NCBI RefSeq assembly: GCF_002910905.1
Contig: NZ_NEUE01000222.1
Span: 1-40,016, forward strand
DNA: 40,016 nt
Direction: 5' to 3'
Source of the DNA: Streptomyces sp. SM11
GTDB lineage: Bacteria; Actinomycetota; Actinomycetes; Streptomycetales; Streptomycetaceae
Part shown: piece by piece, positions 16,197-25,396 of the stretch
Layout: the number at the start of each line of letters is the position of its first letter
Numbering within the stretch: the stretch's first letter is position 1
The notes under the pieces: model-generated
What the model was told of the DNA's origin: nothing
The model's database searches: none
The model's input: only the letters and a program-made list of their open reading frames with translations
Program-made: the position numbers and the translations under genes

Positions 16197-16466
16197 ATGC
16201 CTGCAGCCCTCACCCTCCAGCAGTTCCGAGCCGATCTCGCCGAACTGCTCCACGAGGAGCCCGAAGAGGTCGACCTCGACGACAACCCCGTCGGCGCGGG
16301 GCTCGATTCCCTTCGCCTCGTCACGCTCACCGAGCGCTGGCAGGAGTACGGCATCGATGTCTCCTTCATCGACCTCGCCGAACTCCCCACCTTCCAGCAC
16401 TGGTGGCAGTTGCTGGACGAACGGCAGCGAGCACGACAGGAAGCAGGACACCATGGCGACGCCTGA
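16197..16466 (+). CDS. scoB: Acyl carrier protein 2 (ScoB / Rv0100 family)
   Basis: An 89-residue carrier protein from ATG 16197 (GGAGAAGGG upstream). Ser38 in GAGLDSLRLVTL is the phosphopantetheine site. The downstream sequence (FIDLAELPTFQHWWQLL) resembles aryl/acyl carrier proteins that serve NRPS condensation domains. The end overlaps the NRPS start by 14 bases. It should carry the enoyl or isocyano-acyl chain between the ligase and the NRPS condensation domain. Confidence 0.9.
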   Translation: MPAALTLQQFRADLAELLHEEPEEVDLDDNPVGAGLDSLRLVTLTERWQEYGIDVSFIDLAELPTFQHWWQLLDERQRARQEAGHHGDA

Positions 16467-19400
16467 ACACGCCGTTCACCGGCACCCGTTGCTCGGCGCC
16501 CAAGAGGGCATCTGGACCGGGCACCAGCTCGACCCCTCCAGTCCTGCCTACAACACCGCCGAATACGTGGTGATCGAAGGCCCCGTCGACGTGGACCACT
16601 TCGAAGCAGCCCTGCGCCGGGCGGTCGAGGAGACCGAGGCCCTGCACTGCGTCTTCACGGCGGACGAGGAGGGCCGCCCCGGGCAGGTCGACACAGCTGT
16701 ACCCAGGTGGCACCTCCACACCGCCGACCACTCCGAGGCACCCGACCCCCACGCCGCCGCACTGCGCTGGATGGACGAGGACATCGCCCGCCCCGTTGAC
16801 CTGACCCACGGCCCGCTGTTCGGCCACGCCCTGTTCCGCCTGGCCCCCGACCGGCACCTCTGGTACCACCGCGTCCACCACATCGCGCTCGACGGCTTCG
16901 GCCTGTCCCTCGTCGCCCGCCGGGTCGCCGACCTCTACACCTCCCTCGTGGCCGCCACCGAGCCGGGCCCGAGCGGCTTCGGCACGCTCGCCTCCGTACG
17001 GGAGGAGGAGGCCACCTACCGTACGTCCGAGCAGTTCATCCGTGACCGGGACCACTGGAACCGCAGGTACGCCGACCGGCCCCAGGTCGCCACCCCTGCA
17101 GACCGCTCCGCACTACCGGCCGCCTCCTTCCTCCGGGACACCGCCGATCTCGACGCAGGACAGACGGCAGCGCTGCGAGCCACCGCCCGGGCCCTGAAGG
17201 TGTCCTGGTCAGAGATCCTCCTCGCCGTGACTGCCGCCCATCTCCACCGCGCCACCGGGGCGCCGGAGATCGTGCTCAGCGTGCCCGCGATGGGCCGCTT
17301 CGGATCGGTGTCCCTGCGCGTGCCCGCCATGGTCCGCAACGTCCTGCCGCTGCGGGTCCCCGTCGTCCCGGACGACAGTCTGCGGACCCTGGTCACCACC
17401 GTTTCCCGGGAGATACGCGCCGCTCTGCCGCACCAGCGCTACCGCTACGAGCAGATCCGCCGCGACCTGCGGCTCGTGGGCGGCGGGCGACGCCTCTCCG
17501 GCCCCGGCGTCAACATCATGCCCTTCGCCTACGACCTGCGTTTCGCCGGACACCGCAGCACCGTCCACAACGTCTCGGCCGGCCCCGTCGACGACCTCGC
17601 CGTCAACGTGTACGACCGTTCCGAAGGCACCGGCCTGCGCTTCGCCGTGGACGCCAACCCCGACCTGTACACCGCCGACGACGTGAGGGAGCACCGCAGG
17701 GCGCTGTTCACCCTGCTGACGGAGGCGGTCGCCGAGCCCGAACAGCCGCTCACCGCCCTGCCCTCCGCGCGGACCACCAGCGGCACACCACCGATCCACG
17801 TGCTGGAAGGTGACCCGCTGCCCGCACCGCCACGCCCCGTGCTCTCGCTGATCGCCGACCACGCGGCCCGCCGCGGCGGTGCGGTGGCCGTCGAGGAGGG
17901 CGGGCGGAGCCTCACGTACGCCGGTCTCTTCGGCGAAGCCCGCCGCTTCGCCCACCGACTCGCCGGACGCGGTGTGAGCAGCGGCGACCGGGTCGCCATC
18001 GCACTGCCCCGGGGCATCGAAGCCGTCACCGTCCTGATCGGAACCATGGTCGCCGGGGCCGTCTACTGCCCCTTCGACCCGGGCGCCCCGGCGGACCGTA
18101 CTGCCGCCCTGCTCTCCTCCGCCGCCCCCGCCCTCGTCGTCACCGAGCAGCGGTACGCCCATCTCTTCCCCGACAGCGAGATCCTGCTGACCGACGGTCC
18201 GCAGGGGACGGAGCCCGAGCGTGCGGTGCTCACCGCGCCGGGGCCGGACGACCTGGCCTACCTGCTCCACACCTCCGGCTCCACCGGGCAGCCCAAGGGC
18301 GTCGAGGTCGGGCACGGCGCACTGGCCCACTTCGTCGCCGCCGCCGGCCTCCGCTACGGGCCCGGGCGCACCGACCGCGTACTCCAGTTCGCGCCCCTCC
18401 ACTTCGACACCAGCGTCGAGGAGATCTTTCTGACCCTGTGCTCCGGTGCCACCCTGGCGATCCGCGAGCCGGACATGACGGACTCGATCCCGCACTTCCT
18501 CGCCGCGTGCGAGCGCCTGGCCGTCACGTTCCTCGACCTGCCGACCGCGTACTGGCACGAAGTGGCCTACGCCCTGTCCACCGGAGCGGCCACCCTGCCG
18601 GGCAGCGTACGTACCGTCGTGATCGGCGGCGAGGCAGCCCTGCCCGGGCGCGCGGCCCGGTGGCGCAAGGCCGCCGGTACGGACGTTCGCCTGGTCAACA
18701 CCTACGGGCCGACCGAGGGAACGGTGGTGGCCACCGCAGCCGACCTGAACGACCCGGCTCTCGCCCCCGATGACACCCCCGTGGGCCGCCCTCTGCCCGG
18801 CAGCCGGGTGGCCGTGATCGACGGCGAGCTGTACCTGCTGGGTCCCGCGCTCGCCCACGGCTACCGAAACCTGCCCGAGGAGACCACCGAGCGATTCGTG
18901 CGGCTGGACGTTCTGCCCGCCGCGCCACGCGCCTACCGCACCGGCGACCGCGTGGAGGCCGGGACGGACGGTCTCCTGCGCTACCTCGGCCGCGTGGACG
19001 ACGAGTTCAAGATCAGCGGCCACCGGGTCCAGCCAGCCGAGGTCGAGAGCGCCCTGCTCGCCCACCCGGGCATCAAGGACGCGGCCGTGGTGGGGCAGGC
19101 ACTGCCCGACGGTGCCCGAAGGCTCACCGCGCACCTGGTCCCCGCCGTGGACCGGCCCTCGCTCTCCGCGGTGCGTGACCACCTCAAGGCCCGGCTGCCC
19201 GCGGCGATGATTCCCACCTCGCTCAGCTTCCTGCCCCGCCTGCCCCGCACGGCGTCCGGCAAGACGGACCGCGCCGCCCTGATCGAACGGATCCTCTCGC
19301 CGGGAGCGGCTGACGCCACCTCAGGGGACGACACGCTGACGCAGGCCGTCACCGATGTCTGGCGGCAGGTGCTGGCGGCCGGTGACCTCACCGAGCACGA

Positions 19401-20850
19401 CGACGTCTTCGACCGCGGGGCCCAGTCCCTCCAGGCCATCCAGGCCGCCAACCGCCTGGCCACCGAACTGGGGAGGGAGGTGAAGGTGGCCTGGCTCTTC
19501 CAGCACGCCACTTCCGCCGCCCTCGCCGCGTTCCTGGCCGCCGATACCGGTTCCCGTCCGGGCGACCCGGCGACCGGGTCCGTACTGCCGTCCACGCTGG
19601 CCGCCGACACCGTCCTCGCCCCCGACATCCGACCGGGGGCCGACACGGCCGCCTGGCCGCCCCGGAGAATCCTGCTCACGGGGGCCACGGGCTTCGTCGG
19701 TACCCACCTGCTCGCCGAACTGCTGAGCCGCACCGCTGCCGAGGTGGTCTGCGCTGTACGGGCGGCGAGCCCCGAAGCAGCCCGGGAACGTATCCACTCG
19801 GCACTGGTGGCGGCCGGCCTGTCGCTGTCGCCGGACCAGCACCGCCGGGTGAGCCCGCTCCCGGCCGACCTCGCCCGGCCTCTTCTGGGCCTGGAGCAGG
19901 GGCAGTTCGACGACCTCGGGACCACCGTCGACGCCATCGTCCACAACGGTGCGGCAGTGAGTGTGGTCCGCGACTACACCGCGCTCCGCCCGGCCAACAC
20001 CGACTCCACCCACGACCTCCTGCGGCTGGCCGCACCGCGACGCGTCCCCCTGCACTACGTCTCCACCCTCTCGGTCGGCCCGCCCCGTGCCCTGAGCCCC
20101 GAGTTCCCGGAGTCCTTCCTCGCCGTCCACCAAGGGTTGCGCTACGGATACCAGCAGACCAAGTGGGCCTCCGAACGCCTCCTGGAACAGGCCGACGAGC
20201 GCGGTCTGCCGGTCACCGTCCACCGGCTCGGCCGCGTCGTCGGACCGATCGGCACGGGCAAGGTCAACCGCCAGGACTTCCTGTGGACGGTCCTGCGTGC
20301 CGGAGTACCCGCCGGCGTCGTGCCCGACCTCTTCACCGAGGAGTCGTGGACCCCGGCCGACCGGGTGGCCGCCGAGATCGTGGCGACCGGCCCCGGAACG
20401 CGGCGCCCGGCCGCGGCGGTCCACCACCACGCGGGAACCCCGGTGCGCCAGGAAGACCTGCACCGCTGGCTGCGCGAGTACGGCTACGCGGTCGAGACGC
20501 TTCCCCTGGACACCTGGCGGGAGCGAATACCGCAGGACAGCGAGGACGCTGCAGCGGTTCTGGCGTTCTTCGACTCCCTGCCCGAAGCACCGATCGGCAC
20601 GGGCGGAGACCTCGCCCTGGCAGCCGTTCAGGCGGACCACGTGCGCACCGGCCTCACGGCAGCGGAGGGTCCCCTCCAGCCCGCTCACCCGGTGATCGAC
20701 CGGGCGGCCTTCTTCCGGCAGCTGGACCACTGCGTGGCCCGGGGCGACCTCCAGGCCCCGGCCGCACCCGGTTCCCATGAGTCGGGAACTGGCGCCGAAC
20801 CCCGTCCGACTCTTGATGCGAACCCCGGCCACGGGCCGGCCATGAACTAG
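16453..20850 (+). CDS. scoA: Single-module NRPS, C-A-T-R (ScoA / Nrp family)
   Basis: The protein is 1465 residues from ATG 16453. Condensation domain, about residues 8-440, with the HHxxxDG motif (VHHIALDG, near 143). Adenylation domain, about 465-950, with HTSGSTGQPKG (near 607), FDTSVEEI, NTYGPTEGT, YRTGD and TASGKTDRA. Thiolation domain with Ser near 991 in DRGAQSLQAIQ, which departs from the usual LGG-x-S. Terminal NAD(P)H reductase domain, about 1070-1400, with LLTGATGFVGTHLL and YQQTKWASE (YxxxK). Known homologues N-acylate both amines of Lys (or Orn) with isocyano-acyl chains and release the product reductively as an aldehyde or alcohol. Mycobacterial Nrp has two modules; this is the one-module form. 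The 3' end contains the promoter of the following transporter. Confidence 0.94.
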   Translation: MATPEHAVHRHPLLGAQEGIWTGHQLDPSSPAYNTAEYVVIEGPVDVDHFEAALRRAVEETEALHCVFTADEEGRPGQVDTAVPRWHLHTADHSEAPDPHAAALRWMDEDIARPVDLTHGPLFGHALFRLAPDRHLWYHRVHHIALDGFGLSLVARRVADLYTSLVAATEPGPSGFGTLASVREEEATYRTSEQFIRDRDHWNRRYADRPQVATPADRSALPAASFLRDTADLDAGQTAALRATARALKVSWSEILLAVTAAHLHRATGAPEIVLSVPAMGRFGSVSLRVPAMVRNVLPLRVPVVPDDSLRTLVTTVSREIRAALPHQRYRYEQIRRDLRLVGGGRRLSGPGVNIMPFAYDLRFAGHRSTVHNVSAGPVDDLAVNVYDRSEGTGLRFAVDANPDLYTADDVREHRRALFTLLTEAVAEPEQPLTALPSARTTSGTPPIHVLEGDPLPAPPRPVLSLIADHAARRGGAVAVEEGGRSLTYAGLFGEARRFAHRLAGRGVSSGDRVAIALPRGIEAVTVLIGTMVAGAVYCPFDPGAPADRTAALLSSAAPALVVTEQRYAHLFPDSEILLTDGPQGTEPERAVLTAPGPDDLAYLLHTSGSTGQPKGVEVGHGALAHFVAAAGLRYGPGRTDRVLQFAPLHFDTSVEEIFLTLCSGATLAIREPDMTDSIPHFLAACERLAVTFLDLPTAYWHEVAYALSTGAATLPGSVRTVVIGGEAALPGRAARWRKAAGTDVRLVNTYGPTEGTVVATAADLNDPALAPDDTPVGRPLPGSRVAVIDGELYLLGPALAHGYRNLPEETTERFVRLDVLPAAPRAYRTGDRVEAGTDGLLRYLGRVDDEFKISGHRVQPAEVESALLAHPGIKDAAVVGQALPDGARRLTAHLVPAVDRPSLSAVRDHLKARLPAAMIPTSLSFLPRLPRTASGKTDRAALIERILSPGAADATSGDDTLTQAVTDVWRQVLAAGDLTEHDDVFDRGAQSLQAIQAANRLATELGREVKVAWLFQHATSAALAAFLAADTGSRPGDPATGSVLPSTLAADTVLAPDIRPGADTAAWPPRRILLTGATGFVGTHLLAELLSRTAAEVVCAVRAASPEAARERIHSALVAAGLSLSPDQHRRVSPLPADLARPLLGLEQGQFDDLGTTVDAIVHNGAAVSVVRDYTALRPANTDSTHDLLRLAAPRRVPLHYVSTLSVGPPRALSPEFPESFLAVHQGLRYGYQQTKWASERLLEQADERGLPVTVHRLGRVVGPIGTGKVNRQDFLWTVLRAGVPAGVVPDLFTEESWTPADRVAAEIVATGPGTRRPAAAVHHHAGTPVRQEDLHRWLREYGYAVETLPLDTWRERIPQDSEDAAAVLAFFDSLPEAPIGTGGDLALAAVQADHVRTGLTAAEGPLQPAHPVIDRAAFFRQLDHCVARGDLQAPAAPGSHESGTGAEPRPTLDANPGHGPAMN
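20784..20812 (+). promoter_or_regulatory. ECF-type promoter for the siderophore-type importer, inside the NRPS 3' end
   Basis: GGGAAC (20784-20789), 17 bases, CGACTC (20807-20812), then TTGATGCGAA. It lies within the last 70 bases of the NRPS coding sequence, giving the importer genes their own start with a leader of about 40 bases. Confidence 0.72.
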
Positions 20851-20858
20851 GAGCACAC

Positions 20859-21899
20859 ATGTCCACCAAGCGGATCGCCGCCCTCGGAATGATGGCCGTC
20901 GTCGGCCTCGCGACCGCCGGATGCGGGGACTCGTCGGACGGGAAGACGGCGGCCGCCGAGAAGCCCGCCGCCTCGTCCTCCTCCGGCGGCTACCCGGTGA
21001 CGCTGCAGAACTGCGGGGTGCAGCAGACCTTCACCAAGGCCCCCGAGCGCGTCGTCGTCATGAACGGCGCCTCGGTCGCCGAGGTCTCCACCCTGCTGGC
21101 CCTGGGGCTGAACGACCGCATCGTCGTCAACCAGCAGACCTACGGCCTGTCCGAGGTACCGGGCCGCGCCGACGAGATCAAGAAGCTGCCGAAGGGCGAC
21201 ATCAAGCTCAATGACGCCTTCGACATCCCCCGCGAGGCGATGCTCGCCCAGCGCCCCGACCTCGTCCTGTCCACCACCGCCTACGGCTTCGACGCCAAGA
21301 ACGGCTTCGCCACCCGCGACCAGCTGACGCAGGTCGGCGCCAACAGCTACATCTCGCCGCAGGGCTGCGACCAGGACACCGCCAAGATGACCATGGAGGA
21401 CAGCCGGACCCTGCTGCGCGACATGGGCAAGATCTTCGGCGTCAGCGACCGCGCCGAGAAGCTGATCGCCGCGTCCGACAAACGCATCGCCGAGGTCGCC
21501 GAAAAGGTCAAGGGAGAGAAGAAGCCCAAGGTCATGGTTCTCTTCTCCAACATGAGCATGGGCGGCAACGACTTCAGCTCCGTCGTCGCCAAGGGCATCT
21601 ACAACGACATCCTCGCCCACGCGGGCGGCACCAACGCCTTCGAGAACGCGGCCAAGGGCTCCTTCGCCGACCTCAGCAAGGAGAAGGTCGCCGCCGCCGA
21701 CGTGGACGCCCTCGTCGTCATCAGCTACAACGACCCCGACCCCACGGCGTACGCCAAGAAGCTGCTCAAGGAGTTCCCCCAGTGGACGGCCTCGAAGAAC
21801 GACGCGTACGTGGTGCTGTCCGACTCGATCTACCTCGGCCCCAGCAACGACCTGGCCGTGGAGAAGATCGCCAAGGCACTCCACCCCGACGCACTCTGA
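20859..21899 (+). CDS. Siderophore-type ABC transporter substrate-binding lipoprotein
   Basis: A 346-residue protein with a lipoprotein signal (GLATAGCGD, lipid Cys22), a Ser/Ala-rich linker and a periplasmic-binding fold of the BtuF/FepB/FhuD type (APERVVVMNG, LALGLNDRIV, RPDLVLSTT, LVVISYNDPDP). Such proteins catch metal chelates outside the membrane for a FecCD-type permease, which follows directly. Next to the isonitrile operon and under the same promoter type, the likely ligand is the copper-isonitrile complex. A heme or iron-siderophore ligand cannot be excluded from sequence. Confidence 0.9.
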   Translation: MSTKRIAALGMMAVVGLATAGCGDSSDGKTAAAEKPAASSSSGGYPVTLQNCGVQQTFTKAPERVVVMNGASVAEVSTLLALGLNDRIVVNQQTYGLSEVPGRADEIKKLPKGDIKLNDAFDIPREAMLAQRPDLVLSTTAYGFDAKNGFATRDQLTQVGANSYISPQGCDQDTAKMTMEDSRTLLRDMGKIFGVSDRAEKLIAASDKRIAEVAEKVKGEKKPKVMVLFSNMSMGGNDFSSVVAKGIYNDILAHAGGTNAFENAAKGSFADLSKEKVAAADVDALVVISYNDPDPTAYAKKLLKEFPQWTASKNDAYVVLSDSIYLGPSNDLAVEKIAKALHPDAL

Positions 21900-22921
21900 C
21901 CGGACTGCGGCTCTCCCTCGGCGTCACCGTCCTGACAGTCGCGCTGATCGCTGCCATGATCACGGCGATCAGCATCGGCGCGGTGACCATCCCGGTCGCC
22001 GACGTCTGGACCGTCGTGGCCCACCACCTCACCGGACAGGGGGCCACCGACGACCCGGCACTGGACCAGATCGTGTGGAACTTCCGCACGCCCCGGGTCC
22101 TGCTCGCGGGCCTCGCGGGTGCCGGGCTTGCGGTGGCCGGAGCCGTCCTCCAGACCCTCGTCGCCAACCCGCTGGCCGACCCGACCGTGCTCGGCTTCTC
22201 CTACGGAGCCTCCTTCGGGGCGGTCCTGGTTATCACCGTCGGCGGGATCGGCATCGGGGGAGTGGGCGTGGCGGGAGCAGCCTTTCTCGGCGCTCTCGCC
22301 ACCGGGGCGGTGGTCTTCGCCCTGGGCCGCCGCCGAGGCCGCCTGGCTCCCACCCGCCTCGTCCTCGCGGGGGTCGCGGTCGGATACGTGCTGCTCTCGG
22401 CGACCAGCTTCGTCCAGCTCTGGGCCACCCCTACCGAGCTGCGCACGGTGATGTTCTGGATGCTCGGCAGCGTTGCCGGAGCCCAGTGGGACCAACTGCC
22501 CGTCGTCGCCACCATCGTCCTCACCTGCACGGCCCTGCTCGGCCTCTTCGGCCGGCGGCTCAACGCCGTCCTGGCGGGCGATGAATCCGCCACCGCCCTC
22601 GGAGTGGACGTCAACCGGCTGCGTGCCGTCCTGCTGGTCATCACCGCCCTGCTCACCGGCTCGGTCATCTCGGTGGCCGGCGGCATCGGCTTCGTCGGGC
22701 TGATGATCCCCCATCTCGTACGCCTCACCGTCGGCGCCGACCACCGGCGGCTTCTTCCGCTCACCGCGCTGCTCGGAGCCGTCTACCTCGTCCTCGTCGA
22801 CCTCCTCTCCCGCACCCTCATCCGCCCGAACGAACTGCCGCTCGGCATCCTCACCGCCCTGCTCGGCGCCCCGTTCTTCGTCTGGCTGCTGCGCCGCAAC
22901 AAGGGCTTGGACACCGTATGA
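21896..22921 (+). CDS. FecCD-family ABC permease
   Basis: A polytopic permease of about 341 residues with some ten helices. Typical FecCD segments are FRTPRVLLAGLAGAGLAVAG, QTLVANPLADPTVLGFSYGA, GGIGFVGLMIPHLVR and PNELPLGILTALLGAPFFVWLL. The start is uncertain. No ATG or GTG lies close to the previous stop in this frame; CTG 21896 overlaps that stop (CTGA) and gives a natural N-terminus, whereas GTG 21782 would add a polar 38-residue extension inside the previous gene. It forms the membrane channel for the binding protein and ATPase on either side. Confidence 0.88.
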   Translation: MTGLRLSLGVTVLTVALIAAMITAISIGAVTIPVADVWTVVAHHLTGQGATDDPALDQIVWNFRTPRVLLAGLAGAGLAVAGAVLQTLVANPLADPTVLGFSYGASFGAVLVITVGGIGIGGVGVAGAAFLGALATGAVVFALGRRRGRLAPTRLVLAGVAVGYVLLSATSFVQLWATPTELRTVMFWMLGSVAGAQWDQLPVVATIVLTCTALLGLFGRRLNAVLAGDESATALGVDVNRLRAVLLVITALLTGSVISVAGGIGFVGLMIPHLVRLTVGADHRRLLPLTALLGAVYLVLVDLLSRTLIRPNELPLGILTALLGAPFFVWLLRRNKGLDTV

Positions 22922-23727
22922 AGCTCACCGTCGACCAGGTCCACGTCGAACTGGAAGGCACACCCGTCCTCCAAGGGGTCGACCTGGAGGTCCTGCCCGG
23001 AGCCGTCGTCGGACTCGTCGGCCCCAACGGCAGCGGCAAATCCACCCTCCTCCGGACCGTCTACCGCTCACTCCGCCCCACCAAGGGTGTCGTGAGGGTC
23101 GGTGACGACGACGTCTGGCGTCTCGCCCCCCGTACCGCCGCCCGCCGTACCGCCGCGGTCCTCCAGGACCCGGCGGGCAGCACCGGTGGCCTTACCGTGG
23201 CCGAGATCGTCGAACTCGGCCGCACTCCCCACCACGGGCTGGTCGGCCGCGAGGACCCCGACGACCGGCGCGCCGTCGCCGACGCCATCGACCGCTGTGG
23301 CATCCGCCCCTTCGCCACACGCGAGTACGCCTCCCTCTCCGGAGGCGAACGCCAACGCGTCCTCCTCGCACGCGCCCTGGCCCAGGAGCCGCGCCTGCTG
23401 GTCCTGGACGAACTGACCAACCACCTCGACATCCGTGCCCGCTTCGAACTCCTCGACCTCATCCGCTCCACCGGTGTGAGCACCCTCGCGGTCCTGCACG
23501 ACCTCGACCTCGCAGCCCGCCTCTGCGACCTGATCGTCGTCCTCGACCAGGGCGCGGCGGTCGCCGCCGGCCCGGTACTCGACGTCCTCACCCCCGGTGT
23601 GATGCGCGAGGTGTTCGGTGTCGAAGCCACCACCACGCGGCACGACGACGGGATCGTGCGGATCGCGTACGGAGCGCATCCGCTGGCAGAGACGAGGGAG
23701 GCCGGTCAGGCACGGGTGTCACTGTGA
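22918..23727 (+). CDS. ABC transporter ATP-binding protein (FepC-type)
   Basis: A 269-residue ATPase starting at ATG 22918, overlapping the permease stop (ATGA). Walker A GPNGSGKST (residues 35-43), signature SLSGGERQR, Walker B LLVLDELTNHLD and the H-loop LHDLDLAARL are all present; the Glu of Walker B is kept although the usual DEPT is DELT. It powers uptake by the FecCD-type importer. It is the last gene of that transcription unit; the next unit has its own promoter 25 bases downstream. Confidence 0.93.
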   Translation: MKLTVDQVHVELEGTPVLQGVDLEVLPGAVVGLVGPNGSGKSTLLRTVYRSLRPTKGVVRVGDDDVWRLAPRTAARRTAAVLQDPAGSTGGLTVAEIVELGRTPHHGLVGREDPDDRRAVADAIDRCGIRPFATREYASLSGGERQRVLLARALAQEPRLLVLDELTNHLDIRARFELLDLIRSTGVSTLAVLHDLDLAARLCDLIVVLDQGAAVAAGPVLDVLTPGVMREVFGVEATTTRHDDGIVRIAYGAHPLAETREAGQARVSL

Positions 23728-23751
23728 CCACGCAAGCATCTGGTGATCGGC

Positions 23752-23780
23752 GGGAACTATCCGCACCGGCCCACCGACTA
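23752..23780 (+). promoter_or_regulatory. ECF-type promoter for the Opp/Nik-type importer
   Basis: GGGAAC (23752-23757), 17 bases, CGACTA (23775-23780), in the 109-base gap between the ATPase stop and GTG 23837. The leader is about 50 bases. Confidence 0.72.
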
Positions 23781-23836
23781 CTTCCGCGGTGGGCGATCAC
23801 CCACCGTGCCATGGCTACCGTCCGCCAGGAGTGTCC

Positions 23837-25396
23837 GTGCTACGACCCCGCGCTACTCTCGTCGTCCTCGCCGCCTCGACCGTGCTGATCGGCGGGTGCT
23901 CCGCCGGCCCCGGCACATCGGGTTCCGCCAGCACGGTGCTGCGCGTCGGCCTGAGCGAGGAGTCCGGCGCCCTGGACCCTCATGCGTTCACCGGCAACTT
24001 CGTCCTGCTCGACGCGGTTTACGAGCCCCTCGTCACCTACGCGGAGGGCGGGAAGCTGAAGCCGGGACTCGCGGAGTCGTGGAGCGTCGCCGAGGACGGC
24101 AGAAGCGTCAGCTTCGACCTGCGGGACGGTGTCACCTTCACCGACGGAACGCCCTTCGACTCCGCCGCCGTGAAGTGGAACTTCGACCGGTGGGTGGGCA
24201 ACAAGAAGTTCACCTTCTTCCGGGCCTCCCAGGTCATCTCGGCCGTGGAGACCCCGGACAAGGACACCGTCAGGCTGACTCTCTCGGAGCCGTACGAGCC
24301 GCTCCTGCAGGAACTGTCGATCATCCGGCCGGTACGACTGCTCAGTCCGAAGGCGGCGAAAGCCGACGGCACGTTCCAGAAGGCTGTCGGAACCGGGGCG
24401 TGGAAGCTGGAATCCCACTCCGCGACAGGGGCCAAGCTGGTACGCAACGACGACTACTGGGGGACCCGGCCGAAGCTGGAGCGGGTCGAATTCAAGGTCA
24501 TACCGGACTCCCAGGCCCGGCTCGACGCACTGAGCAACCGGGAGATCGACCTCATCGGCGGCGCCTACCAGGCCCCGATCACACCGGTCGAGGCCAAGAC
24601 ACTGAGCGGGCGCGGAGGCATCACGTCGCTCGTCGGCGATCCGGACGTCTCGATCATGCTCGGGTTCAACGCCGACGGCCCGGCCGGAGACCGAGCCGTG
24701 CGCGAGGCGGTGCGCCAGGCCATCGACACCACCGCCCTGACCAAGGCCCTGTTCCAGGGCTACGGCAAACCCGCACGGCGGGTGTTCCCCCCGAACGTGC
24801 CCGACTCGGGCACCGACCTGCCGGACTACTTCGACCAGGCAGCGGCCCGCAGCACACTGGACGCCGCCGGGTACACCCTCGACGGCGGAAACCGGGTCAA
24901 GGACGGAAAGCGGCTCTCCCTCAAACTGCTCATCCCCGCCACCCCCGCCCAAGGGCAACTCGACCCCCGCTCGATGGCCGAGGCCATCGCCGGATCCCTC
25001 AAGGAGGTCGGCATCGCCGTCGACATCTCCCCGGTCGACGCCGCCGCGTACTACGACGAGCGGGCGGAAGGCACCTACGACATCACCTTCTTCGAGGGAC
25101 TCGGCGCACCCTACGACCCCTCGGGTTCGATCGTCTCCATGTTCACCTCAGGAGCCCGCGGCCCGCTCTGGGTGACCAAGGCCACCGAAGACCTGGTCGA
25201 CAAGGCGGTGTTCGCGGACGACCCCACCGCACGCGCCGCCGCGTACCAGAAGCTCTACGACGAGGTCGCAACCGACGCCGGCTTCGTCCCCCTGGTCTAC
25301 CGGCCGCGGATCTACGCGACCCGGGACACGGTGAAGGGATTCGCCGTCCCGCCCACGGACGTGGACCTGGAGCTCACCGGGGTGACGGTCGGGTGA
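23837..25396 (+). CDS. Opp/Dpp/Nik-type ABC substrate-binding lipoprotein
   Basis: A 519-residue family-5 extracellular binding protein. GTG 23837 follows AGGAG. The lipobox is STVLIGGCSAG (Cys21). Family landmarks include ALDPHAFTGNF, LLDAVYEPLV, FDLRDGVTFTDGTPFDSAAV and TGAWKLESH. These proteins bind peptides, nickel chelates or opine-type metallophores. It starts a five-component importer (one binding protein, two permease domains, two ATPases). Because the next module contains an ATP-grasp ligase and a dipeptide-epimerase-like enzyme, a small-peptide metallophore or its precursor is a reasonable guess for the ligand. Confidence 0.9.
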   Translation: MLRPRATLVVLAASTVLIGGCSAGPGTSGSASTVLRVGLSEESGALDPHAFTGNFVLLDAVYEPLVTYAEGGKLKPGLAESWSVAEDGRSVSFDLRDGVTFTDGTPFDSAAVKWNFDRWVGNKKFTFFRASQVISAVETPDKDTVRLTLSEPYEPLLQELSIIRPVRLLSPKAAKADGTFQKAVGTGAWKLESHSATGAKLVRNDDYWGTRPKLERVEFKVIPDSQARLDALSNREIDLIGGAYQAPITPVEAKTLSGRGGITSLVGDPDVSIMLGFNADGPAGDRAVREAVRQAIDTTALTKALFQGYGKPARRVFPPNVPDSGTDLPDYFDQAAARSTLDAAGYTLDGGNRVKDGKRLSLKLLIPATPAQGQLDPRSMAEAIAGSLKEVGIAVDISPVDAAAYYDERAEGTYDITFFEGLGAPYDPSGSIVSMFTSGARGPLWVTKATEDLVDKAVFADDPTARAAAYQKLYDEVATDAGFVPLVYRPRIYATRDTVKGFAVPPTDVDLELTGVTVG

